Positions 20,049 to 26,755 of a DNA stretch of 29,032 bases are shown in pieces (position 1 is the first letter of the stretch; every line of letters starts with the position of its first letter). The stretch lies in contig CAKQEI010000030.1 in the NCBI GenBank assembly GCA_934230115.1, positions 1-29,032 on the forward strand, written 5' to 3'. This stretch comes from an uncultured Prevotella sp. (lineage in GTDB: Bacteria; Bacteroidota; Bacteroidia; Bacteroidales; Bacteroidaceae). The notes under the pieces are model-generated. The model saw only the letters and a list, made by a program, of their open reading frames with translations, did not search any database and had not been told where the DNA came from. The position numbers and the translations under genes were made by a program.

Positions 20049-21494
20049 CTATTCCTTCTCCACAAACAAGTCATCCAGCGCCACTTCACTTTGAATCATT
20101 CCCTCTTGCGCATTTTTCTTTAGCCCTGCTGCCGTCACAAAAGTCAGATGCAAAGCTTTCTTTGTAGCTGTTGCTCGACGGAAAGTCTCCCTTCTATCTA
20201 TTAGTTTCTGTAGATATGCAGGAGTTATGTCGTAAGAGTTGAGCGAATATTTCATCTCACACAGATTTATTATCTGGTCTCTACGGTCAAGCACCAAATC
20301 TATTTGTGCCCCTTCAACACCATTTTCCTTGTTAGCTTTCTGCATCCATGAATACACATTAGTCTGAACCCCATTGATGCCCAACTTTCTTTTTATTTGT
20401 GATATATGGTGCAGACACAACTGTTCAAAAGCATATCCGCTCCAAGCCCGATGTGAAGGTGAGTCAATCATGTTGCTCCACAAGTGCTCATCCGACTCCT
20501 CCTTACCTTTTAGATAATGCAGATAAAACAATGTGTACAAATCAGTCAACTGATACATTGCCCCGTTCGTCTTGTTGCCAAAAGCGTTATATTTTCGTAT
20601 AAAGTCACAACTGATAAGGTCGTTGAAAACTTCTGTAAGTTTTCCACCAGAAGTCAGGCGTAAAGACTTCATGATATCCTCGCGAGTCATTCCTATCTTT
20701 TTCTTTGCCAACAATTCTACGATTCTGCGATACAGAACAGAGTCTTTAAAGAGAGAACGAAACAGAAACTCATACTCATTCGACAATTCTGCCCCCTCTG
20801 CAAAGAAAAGCATATCGATGTTTTGCGGCAAACTATATTGCTTGTCCAGCATATTTAGATAAAAAGGTGTACCGCCCATTATCATATAGCATTCAGCTAT
20901 TTGATGCCGTGTCCACACTATGCCCTTGGATTGTAGAAACAGTTCTGTCTCATTAAGATCAAAAGGAGCAAGATATATTTTTCTTGTCACCCTATTATGC
21001 AAGCCACCCTTATCCCCCAACAGCTTGCTGGTCATCCATGTAGTAGCCGACCCACAAACAATAAATTTAATATTAGGTTGGTCGGAAGCCCATCCGTTCC
21101 AGAACAAATCCAAGGCTCTGATGAAATTCGACTTAGGAGTGTCCAACCACGGCAATTCATCAATGAAGATTACAATCTGTTCTTTTTCTTCTATAAGTGT
21201 TGCAAGATAAGAGCGCAGCTGTGAGAATGCCTCAAACCATGTCTTCGGTCTTGCCTGCTTACTACCTGAATACAAAGCCAATTGCTCACTAAAGTAAGTG
21301 AGCATTTCGGTTTTAGTGCATTGATACACACCAGTCATGTAAAAACTGAACCTATCCCCCAAGAGTTGTTTTACAAGAAAGGTCTTGCCTATACGTCTAC
21401 GTCCATAGATAGCTATGAACTCTGGATTCTTAGAGTTTATGCAACTCTCTATCAACCTAATTTCCCGTTTTCTTCCAATTATATTTTGTAGCAT
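20049..21494 (-). CDS. ATPase_2-type AAA+ ATPase with C-terminal DUF234/nuclease-like domain
   Basis: This 481-residue protein belongs to the mobile AAA+ ATPases described as archaeal-type ATPase with DUF234. Walker A is YGRRRIGKT (residues 30-38), Walker B is IVIFIDELPWLD, and sensor-like KFIVCGSATTW follows. A winged-helix region comes after the ATPase. The C-terminal QIDLVLDRRDQIINLCEMKY has the D...E-x-K arrangement of PD-(D/E)XK nucleases. The start at 21494 (MLQNIIGRKREIRL) is chosen because an earlier ATG at 21596 would add 34 hydrophobic residues and overlap both a TACCTTTG box and a long palindrome. The gene is A/T-rich and stands alone beside decayed genes. Cellular role is unknown; such ATPases are widespread accessory genes. 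Confidence 0.88.
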   Translation of the reverse strand: MLQNIIGRKREIRLIESCINSKNPEFIAIYGRRRIGKTFLVKQLLGDRFSFYMTGVYQCTKTEMLTYFSEQLALYSGSKQARPKTWFEAFSQLRSYLATLIEEKEQIVIFIDELPWLDTPKSNFIRALDLFWNGWASDQPNIKFIVCGSATTWMTSKLLGDKGGLHNRVTRKIYLAPFDLNETELFLQSKGIVWTRHQIAECYMIMGGTPFYLNMLDKQYSLPQNIDMLFFAEGAELSNEYEFLFRSLFKDSVLYRRIVELLAKKKIGMTREDIMKSLRLTSGGKLTEVFNDLISCDFIRKYNAFGNKTNGAMYQLTDLYTLFYLHYLKGKEESDEHLWSNMIDSPSHRAWSGYAFEQLCLHHISQIKRKLGINGVQTNVYSWMQKANKENGVEGAQIDLVLDRRDQIINLCEMKYSLNSYDITPAYLQKLIDRRETFRRATATKKALHLTFVTAAGLKKNAQEGMIQSEVALDDLFVEKE

Positions 21495-21529
21495 GTTTCT
21501 TACTTTTTTAGTATTGCATGATAATAGTG

Positions 21530-21537
21530 CAAAGGTA
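21530..21537 (-). promoter_or_regulatory. Candidate -7 element (TACCTTTG) of the ATPase gene
   Basis: On the minus strand TACCTTTG ends 35 bases before the ATG at 21494, giving a leader of roughly 30 bases. No good TTTG is found 20 bases upstream. Confidence 0.55.
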
Positions 21538-21573
21538 GAACAAAATACTGTGAATATGATGAATAACACAGCA

Positions 21574-21640
21574 AAAAGTGCCGATAGTGGTGCCAAAAGT
21601 CGTTTTTTTTTCCACTTTTGGCACCACTATCGGCACTTTT
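21574..21640. repeat. Perfect 27-bp inverted repeat with 13-base T-rich loop
   Basis: The arms at 21574-21600 and 21614-21640 are exact reverse complements (outer end AAAAGTGCCGATAGTGG, inner end GTGCCAAAAGT). The stem is A-rich outside on one side and T-rich on the other, as in a bidirectional terminator, but it lies 36 bases upstream of the ATPase -7 box and no plus-strand gene precedes it. It could insulate the ATPase gene from upstream transcription or be a dispersed palindromic repeat. Confidence 0.85.
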
Positions 21641-21660
21641 CATATATTTACTTTCGATAT

Positions 21661-21727
21661 TCCTTCGTTAATCCTCCGTTATGCTTTCGCTTCGTTAACG
21701 GAGGCAGATCGAGTTCACTACGAAGGA
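21661..21727. repeat. Nested short inverted repeats, CTTCGTTA-rich
   Basis: CCTCCGTTA (21673-21681) pairs with TAACGGAGG (21696-21704). Outside it, TCCTTCGT (21661-21668) pairs with ACGAAGGA (21720-21727). Several further CTTCG / CGAAG words follow to about 21760. No coding sequence is evident. Could form a cruciform or a structured RNA. Confidence 0.55.
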
Positions 21728-21867
21728 TGAACGAAGAACTAACGAGGGTGAAACGAAGAAACCGTGTAACCTCTTATATAGAGGAAACGTGTCATTTCCA
21801 AGTATATTATTTCAACAACAAGTAAAACGTTTATACTTAATTCTAATGACGTTACAGTACATATTGA

Positions 21868-21959
21868 GTAACACTGCAGTAGCAGTCAATAGAAACTCCA
21901 GTACCAGCCGTATGAAACTCCAGTACCAGCTATGCAACACTGAAGCGGTACTGGAGTTT
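21868..21959. repeat. Short direct and inverted repeat cluster (ACTCCAGTACC)
   Basis: GAAACTCCAGTACCAGC occurs at 21892-21908 and again at 21914-21930. Its inverse GGTACTGGAGTTT is at 21947-21959 and pairs with the second copy over 13 bases. A related pair, GTAACACTGCAGTAG (21868) and GCAACACTGAAGCGG (21934), is interleaved. No coding sequence explains the pattern. T-rich sequence follows the inverted copy, so a terminator-like RNA hairpin is possible. Confidence 0.6.
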
Positions 21960-22033
21960 AATGCTTTTGTATTACTATTTTTGTCTTAAATATATGTTCA
22001 TCATCTTTATATATGAGTGGCAATCTGTAGGAT

Positions 22034-22055
22034 GGTATGGCATCTCTGCCATACC
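22034..22055. repeat. 9-bp perfect hairpin with 4-base loop
   Basis: GGTATGGCA, loop TCTC, TGCCATACC, in the gene-free stretch 21641-22219. No T tract follows, so it is not a standard terminator. Confidence 0.55.
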
Positions 22056-22071
22056 TACACTGCCATGTATA

Positions 22072-22113
22072 ACCACCCAAGTATTGCTCAAGTTCCACTC
22101 CAAAAGATGACAC
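22072..22113 (+). repeat. Isolated copy of a coding-repeat fragment also present at 22974-23017
   Basis: CAAGTTCCACTCCAAAAGAT and its surroundings match the segment near 22974-23017 (CAAGTTCCACTACAAAAGAT). A third related piece is at 22764-22790. It appears to be a stray fragment of the decayed regulator downstream, pointing to duplication or rearrangement. Confidence 0.5.
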
Positions 22114-22150
22114 AATATATTTGTATCAGACATACCGTTCTATTGGACTG

Positions 22151-22235
22151 TTTTCGGTCTGAATATCTTCAAACGGTCGGTTTTTCGGTCGGATTATGGA
22201 TTTTTCGGTCGGATTTTGATTAAACCGACCGTTTG
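22151..22235. repeat. CGGTCGG repeat array with 14-bp inverted repeat
   Basis: CAAACGGTCGGTTT (22170-22183) and AAACCGACCGTTTG (22222-22235) are exact inverses. Between them TTTTTCGGTCGGATT occurs twice (22181-22195 and 22201-22215, period 20), and a third looser copy, TTTTCGGTCTGA, begins at 22151. The right arm overlaps the last codons of the minus-strand regulator fragment. Confidence 0.7.
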
Positions 22236-22735
22236 TAGTCTTTCAATATCCACTTCAACCCAATTCTGTCTATCTGTTTTTCTTCATTTAATTCAACTAA
22301 TAGTCTGCCGACATAGCGCAACTGTTGTTCTTCCGTCTTATTGGCAGGAAGCACATCCTTCAGATATTCGTATATACTATCTCGCTTGGCACCTTCATCA
22401 CCTGCGTTTTGTAAGAATTGCAGTATCATCTGGCGTAATTTCTCCTTATCCAATCCTTTTGTTTTTGTGTAAGAAGGCAGTTGGCGAGTATTCTTTGCAA
22501 TGCCAAGAGAAATGCTGTAATGTGGAGCTTCACCTTCTATCAGTCCACGTTTGAGCAAGTCTTGCGCTATATCCTCATGAATTGTTCTACCTTTTTGTAC
22601 TGCGTCAAGCGAGATGCAATCCCATAGAGAAAGAGTGTCGTTTGTCTTCAACAAATCAGTGTATTGCGGATGATTTCTGCAATATATTTTTTTGACAACA
22701 ATAGAAGAATAGAGGCTCGCAAAGAATTTAAGAAG
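22220..22735 (-). pseudogene. C-terminal remnant of an AlbA_2/Schlafen-type regulator
   Basis: The open frame runs from a stop at 22738 to 22220, with no ATG at a natural start; the first usable start would be TTG at 22654. The protein fragment contains DAVQKGRTIHEDIAQDLLKR, then GLIEGEAPHYSISLG, then a helical region KLRQMILQFLQNAGDEGAKRD and a last winged-helix-like part ending LKWILKDYKRSV. I associate this pattern with the C-terminal part of DNA-binding regulators that carry an N-terminal AlbA_2 domain. That N-terminal domain is missing. The fragment overlaps a palindromic repeat at its 3' end and an opposite-strand remnant at its 5' end. Treated as a broken gene; a short independent protein cannot be excluded. 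Confidence 0.6.
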
Positions 22736-23128
22736 TTAGATTGTAAGAGTATACAGATTGATTCAAAAGATGACACGATAAATGTCTAAGTAAATGACCA
22801 AGTAAATGTCCAGGTAAATAACCAAAATCTATCCACACTATTTGGTGTATCAGAAAAGACCATAAGACGTGATATCTATGTTCTACGTGACATGAATCTC
22901 ATTCATCATGTTGGAAGTATAAGACAGAGCATTGAGAAACTACAGATAAAAAGGAATCTGACCGCCCAAGTACTGCCCAAGTAATGCCCAAGTTCCACTA
23001 CAAAAGATGATACGATAAATGTCCAAGTAAATATCACCAAACTTACTGATAGACAACGAAAAATTTATAAAGCAATAAGAAATGGCACGATAAATGATAC
23101 GATAAATGACACATATAAGCTGAAATAG
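22670..23128 (+). pseudogene. Decayed winged-helix regulator fragment with in-frame stops
   Basis: One plus-strand frame from about 22670 to the stop at 23126-23128 reads as C-terminal regulator sequence, interrupted by TAA at 22787 and TAA at 22982. The readable parts are IDSKDDTINV, a stop, then VNDQVNVQVNNQNLSTLFGV continuing SEKTIRRDIYVLRDMNLIHH (a clear winged helix-turn-helix), then after the second stop KDDTINVQVNITKLTDRQRK ending NDTINDTYKLK. The first stop is a single C-to-T change of CAA in a 12-base tandem repeat (22780-22827, N-x-Q-V units). The second lies in an 11-base repeat (22964-22996) whose length breaks the frame. Such repeats and the winged helix are typical of AlbA_2-type or related regulators. 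Confidence 0.7.
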
Positions 23129-23140
23129 TAGATAGTATAA

Positions 23141-23210
23141 AAAGTAAAAAAACGCAATGCGTATAGATTCAAAGATGAAGAATACTTCATATTGAAACTA
23201 TACGCATTGC
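23141..23210 (-). terminator. Long hairpin with T tract on the minus strand
   Basis: GCAATGCGTATAG (23154-23166) pairs with CTATACGCATTGC (23198-23210), and the inside extends the stem imperfectly (ATGAAG with CTTCAT around a 4-base loop). On the minus strand it is followed by GTTTTTTTACTTTT, so it should end transcription from the 58-residue gene and possibly the calcium ATPase. Confidence 0.7.
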
Positions 23211-23239
23211 ATTATTGTCATAATATAGAGTAAACTGTT

Positions 23240-23416
23240 TTATTTTCCAAATATTGACTTTAATATCATTTTTCCAATCTTTCTTTCAATACCGGCCTTA
23301 GTAGTTGGAACACCTGTTTGTCGAGCTATTTTTTGTTTTGCCTGAGTTATGCCCAAAGCCCTTTTCCAAGAAAAGGAAAGACCTGGTATTCCTGTATTTG
23401 ATTTTCCTCTTGACAT
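23240..23416 (-). CDS. Small basic protein, 58 residues
   Basis: An ATG at 23416-23414 opens a 58-codon frame closed by TAA at 23242-23240. The protein begins MSRGKSNTGIPGLSFSWKRA and ends KIGKMILKSIFGK. It is rich in Lys and Arg, has Gly/Pro/Thr turns (TGVPTTKAG) and no hydrophobic span. I cannot name a family. Support for it being real includes clean codons, an A-rich leader before the ATG, a position between the calcium ATPase (97 bases upstream, same strand) and a terminator 30 bases downstream, and lack of any other explanation for the segment. Charge and size suggest nucleic-acid or ribosome binding, which is inference only. Confidence 0.6.
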   Translation of the reverse strand: MSRGKSNTGIPGLSFSWKRALGITQAKQKIARQTGVPTTKAGIERKIGKMILKSIFGK

Positions 23417-23473
23417 ATTCTTCGTTGGTTTTAATTGCTTCTTTCGTTTTTTGTCGTTTCACATGGCATTATA

Positions 23474-23502
23474 GAACTACACAATTTTACATTGTGTAGT
23501 TC
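23474..23502 (-). terminator. 12-bp perfect hairpin downstream of the calcium ATPase
   Basis: GAACTACACAAT (23474-23485) and ATTGTGTAGTTC (23491-23502) enclose a 5-base loop, 10 bases after the ATPase stop. The minus-strand sequence that follows is only weakly T-rich, so it may be a partial terminator or an RNA 3'-end protecting structure. Confidence 0.5.
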
Positions 23503-23512
23503 CATCGGTATT

Positions 23513-26197
23513 TTATTTCTTTGTCAGCAAATGCCATATTTCACGAACCCAAAGTACAAACGAAGAGCCAATGATAATTATTATCCAATCAATCAGTTTT
23601 AACCCCTCAACATTGAAGAACTGCTGCAAACCTGGTAATTCAACCATTGCAATCTGACCTACGAGGATTATTGCCACAATTGTCAGCAATCCTTTGCATC
23701 CCTTGAAATGTAGAGCACTGCGACCTGTCTCAAATGCACGAGCATTAAAGAGATAGAAAAAGTGGGTCATGACGAAGGTTGTAAAGAGCAATGTTAGCTC
23801 GTATGTAGATACGTGTCCTTTAGATTCCAATTGCAGGTGAAGGAGATCGGTAAGCTGATTTACTTCTGCGTGCTGGAATATATAAAGCATTCCAAGCAGC
23901 ATCAAGAAGAAGAAACCACCCACACCGACAATCTCACGAAGCATCGGTTTGTTGAGGATAAATGCATTGCGGTCACGAGGTTTATCTTTCATTACGCTCT
24001 CCGATGGCGGTAGTGAGGCAAGAGCCATAGCTGCAAAAGTATCCATGATAAGGTTTATCCACAACATCTGCGTAACGGTAAGAGGCGACTCTGTACCCAT
24101 AAAAGCACCACAGAGAACGAGGAAACAAGCCGTAACGTTCACAGTCAACTGGAACAAGAGGAAACGTTGGATATTTTGATACAACGAACGTCCCCACATA
24201 ACTGCCTTTCCTATACTACTGAACGAGTTGTCGATAATGGTAATATCTGATGCTTCCTTTGCCACACTCGTTCCGTCACCCATAGACAGACCAACATGGG
24301 CAACACGGAGAGCTGGAGCATCATTAGTTCCATCACCAGTTACAGCAACGACCTGATTCTTTTTCTGCAAAGTCTCTACTAAACGCTTCTTATCCATAGG
24401 ACGGGCACGAGAGATTATCTTTAGGTCAAGGATGCGCTCATTAAGTTCTGCATCAGACAACGCCGCAAATTCCGGACCTGTTATGATATTACGCTCTGTA
24501 TCCTCTGCATCATTCCAAAGACCTATCTGACGTGCTATTTCCTTTGCTGTTCCTGAAGTATCACCAGTTACAATTTTTACACTAATACCAGCATCAACAC
24601 ATTCCTTAACAGCTGAAGGAACATCCAATCTTACGGGGTCAGCAATGGCCGCAACACCAATGAAGCAAAGATTATCTGCAACTATCTTATTGTCTTCGAT
24701 TGCTTTATCGCCATCGTTCAATATCTGATAAGCAAAACCCAACGTACGCATGGCGCGATTCTGATATTCCGTCAGTTGCTTTTCAATATCCTCTTTGCTT
24801 ACAGATGTTTCTTTGCTAAGACCGAACACTATCTCAGGAGCACCTTTCACATAAAGCACCTTCTTGCCCTTCAAAGCTACAGACTCTACTATGGTTGCCA
24901 TATACTTACGTTCTGTAGAAAAAGGCACTTCCGCAACAGTCTTTATACTCTCACGTATCGAGCGATAATCTACACCCTTATTGTTCAACCAAAGAAGCAA
25001 TGCTCCTTCTGTAGGGTTGCCAAGAATCTGTGGTTTTTTATTGTCAGAGAAATCAATGGACGCTGTAGAATTTACGGCAATACTCTCATCCAGAACCTTC
25101 TCTGGAGCATCACCATACATCTTCATCTCGTCCACACTCATCAGGTTCTGCGTCAGCGTTCCCGTTTTGTCCGTACAGATGACAGTTGTTGCTCCCATAG
25201 TTTCACAGGCATGCATCTTTCTTACAAGGTTGTTGGTCTTTAGCATGCGGCGCATACTGTAAGCCAGACTTAAAGTGACAGCCATTGGTAATCCCTCTGG
25301 CACTGCCACTACTACAAGAGTTACAGCTATCATCAATGTTTGAAGAACGTAAGCAACGAATGGAGCAACTTGTTCCATTGAACTGAAACAATCTGTGCCA
25401 TTGCTAACGAAGTACATTATTATACGACCCACTACAATCAAAGCCGCAAAACCATAGCTGACTTTGGTTATCAAGTCACTCAAACCATCGAGTTGCTCAT
25501 TAAGCGGAGTCTTCACACTGTCATCGATTTGAACAGCCTCGAATACCTTACCTTGTTCTGTCTTGTCGCCTACAGCCAGTACACGGCAGATGCCATGACC
25601 CTCCATAACCTTAGTGCCTTTCATCACATGGTTGGTAGGATAGGTGGCAGCCTTGTCGAAATCTTTCTCGTCAACGCTCTTGCTACACATTGGTTCACCA
25701 GTCAATGTTGATTCGTCCATGTGCAACGATGTCGCCACCAGTAACTCACTATCAGCAGGAACTTCCTCACCAGTATTGAGGATAACGATGTCACCTACAA
25801 CAATATCCTTACGAGGAATCTGTGTAGTATTGCCATTACGTATCACCTCTACCGGCTCATCATCATTAACTTGATTAAGAATAGTGAATTCCTTGTCTGC
25901 TTGTAACTCAAAATAGAAGGCAAGTCCTGTTGCGAGAAGGATAGCAACGAAGATTCCTACCGGTTCAAAGAATACGGCGGCGCCCTGTCCGAGTCCGAAG
26001 AACTCGTAGCATGATATACCTATCGACAATGCGCCAGCAATCATCAGGATGATGATCAGCGGATCGCCGAACTTCTCCAAGAACTGCTTCCATAGAGGTT
26101 CTTTCTCTGGTGGTGTCAAAACGTTGACACCATTCTTTCTGCGGCTTTCGAGCACCTGGGCATCGGTCAAGCCTGTGTAGTGATGTTTTTGTTCCAT
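23513..26197 (-). CDS. Calcium-transporting P-type ATPase, PMCA-like
   Basis: This 894-residue P-type ATPase of the type II (calcium) group would export Ca2+ across the inner membrane. It has a cation-ATPase N-terminal domain (HYTGLTDAQVLESRRKNGVN), an actuator domain with TLTGEP, the phosphorylated Asp343 in CTDKTGTLTQ, a nucleotide-binding domain (YVKGAPE), the hinge VTGDGTNDAPAL, and about ten membrane spans. VVAVPEGLPMAVTLSLAYSM and MLWINLIMDTFAAMALA are the metal-site helices and match plasma-membrane-type calcium pumps. Length is full. The C-terminal membrane bundle is intact, and no calmodulin-type tail is present. It starts 61 bases after the SH3-domain gene on the same strand and could share its transcript. 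Ion specificity is inferred from family. Confidence 0.93.
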   Translation of the reverse strand: MEQKHHYTGLTDAQVLESRRKNGVNVLTPPEKEPLWKQFLEKFGDPLIIILMIAGALSIGISCYEFFGLGQGAAVFFEPVGIFVAILLATGLAFYFELQADKEFTILNQVNDDEPVEVIRNGNTTQIPRKDIVVGDIVILNTGEEVPADSELLVATSLHMDESTLTGEPMCSKSVDEKDFDKAATYPTNHVMKGTKVMEGHGICRVLAVGDKTEQGKVFEAVQIDDSVKTPLNEQLDGLSDLITKVSYGFAALIVVGRIIMYFVSNGTDCFSSMEQVAPFVAYVLQTLMIAVTLVVVAVPEGLPMAVTLSLAYSMRRMLKTNNLVRKMHACETMGATTVICTDKTGTLTQNLMSVDEMKMYGDAPEKVLDESIAVNSTASIDFSDNKKPQILGNPTEGALLLWLNNKGVDYRSIRESIKTVAEVPFSTERKYMATIVESVALKGKKVLYVKGAPEIVFGLSKETSVSKEDIEKQLTEYQNRAMRTLGFAYQILNDGDKAIEDNKIVADNLCFIGVAAIADPVRLDVPSAVKECVDAGISVKIVTGDTSGTAKEIARQIGLWNDAEDTERNIITGPEFAALSDAELNERILDLKIISRARPMDKKRLVETLQKKNQVVAVTGDGTNDAPALRVAHVGLSMGDGTSVAKEASDITIIDNSFSSIGKAVMWGRSLYQNIQRFLLFQLTVNVTACFLVLCGAFMGTESPLTVTQMLWINLIMDTFAAMALASLPPSESVMKDKPRDRNAFILNKPMLREIVGVGGFFFLMLLGMLYIFQHAEVNQLTDLLHLQLESKGHVSTYELTLLFTTFVMTHFFYLFNARAFETGRSALHFKGCKGLLTIVAIILVGQIAMVELPGLQQFFNVEGLKLIDWIIIIIGSSFVLWVREIWHLLTKK

Positions 26198-26258
26198 ATT
26201 ATCTAATATTATATTATTTCCTTCTATAATAATCTAACTGTATTTACCGTCTATTATA

Positions 26259-26750
26259 TCAATACCATCTTGCCACTCCACCATGATGCGAACATGTTCC
26301 TCTCCTGCTTTGACTAAAGCTATAAGAGCCATCCCGACAAAGGGCAGTAGCTCTTGCTGGCCGTGAGTCGTAATAAGTTGGCGATTGAACTCGATTCCCA
26401 TACGAGTTTGTATAATGTCTTATGCTACCATGTCTATTATATGAAGAATTGCCGACTTTTCGTACAGAAGTTCCCCTACGAGACGTATAAGTTTTACGAA
26501 CAGGTTTACTAGAGAGATACTTTGTTGAAATATATCCGACATATCCATTATATTCAACAGAAACCCACTTACAATCACAATCTTCATCTATAGTTACTGC
26601 AGTTCCTCGTGGTATTACTGTCAGAATATATGAATGTGCATTCGCCTCATAACGCAAATTAAGATTGTTCGTAACATACTTTGTAAATGCAGAACAATCC
26701 ACACCACAAAGCAAGCAAAGTGTCAATATTATTAAAAGAGTTTTTTTCAT
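26259..26750 (-). CDS. Secreted SH3-domain protein with C-terminal DUF3761
   Basis: This 163-residue protein has a signal peptide (1-20, MKKTLLIILTLCLLCGVDCS). A bacterial SH3 domain follows at about 24-82 (NLNLRYEANAHSYILTVIPR; GYVGYISTKYL), which usually binds peptidoglycan peptides. After a Ser/Arg/Tyr-rich linker comes a C-terminal motif ATALCRDGSYSFSQSRRGTC ending SHHGGVARWY, typical of DUF3761, with two Cys and two His that could form a metal site or a disulfide. It is probably periplasmic. It begins 5 bases after the DUF4407 gene, so the two are co-transcribed. No enzymatic role is known for this arrangement. Confidence 0.85.
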   Translation of the reverse strand: MKKTLLIILTLCLLCGVDCSAFTKYVTNNLNLRYEANAHSYILTVIPRGTAVTIDEDCDCKWVSVEYNGYVGYISTKYLSSKPVRKTYTSRRGTSVRKVGNSSYNRHGSIRHYTNSYGNRVQSPTYYDSRPARATALCRDGSYSFSQSRRGTCSHHGGVARWY

Positions 26751-26755
26751 ACGAC

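Noticed and set aside
21495..21596. 34-residue hydrophobic N-terminal extension of the ATPase
   Set aside because: It overlaps the TACCTTTG box and the long palindrome, and the family starts close to the GRKREI motif.
21892..21930. CRISPR array
   Set aside because: Only two 17-base copies with a 5-base gap, no spacers of regular length and no cas genes.
22017..22223. 68-codon plus-strand frame
   Set aside because: It runs through palindromes and a fragment that matches another frame elsewhere; no coding signature.
22220..22235. Right arm of the CGGTCGG palindrome as an intrinsic terminator of the minus-strand fragment
   Set aside because: The hairpin starts before the stop codon, has a 38-base loop and is not followed by a T tract on that strand.
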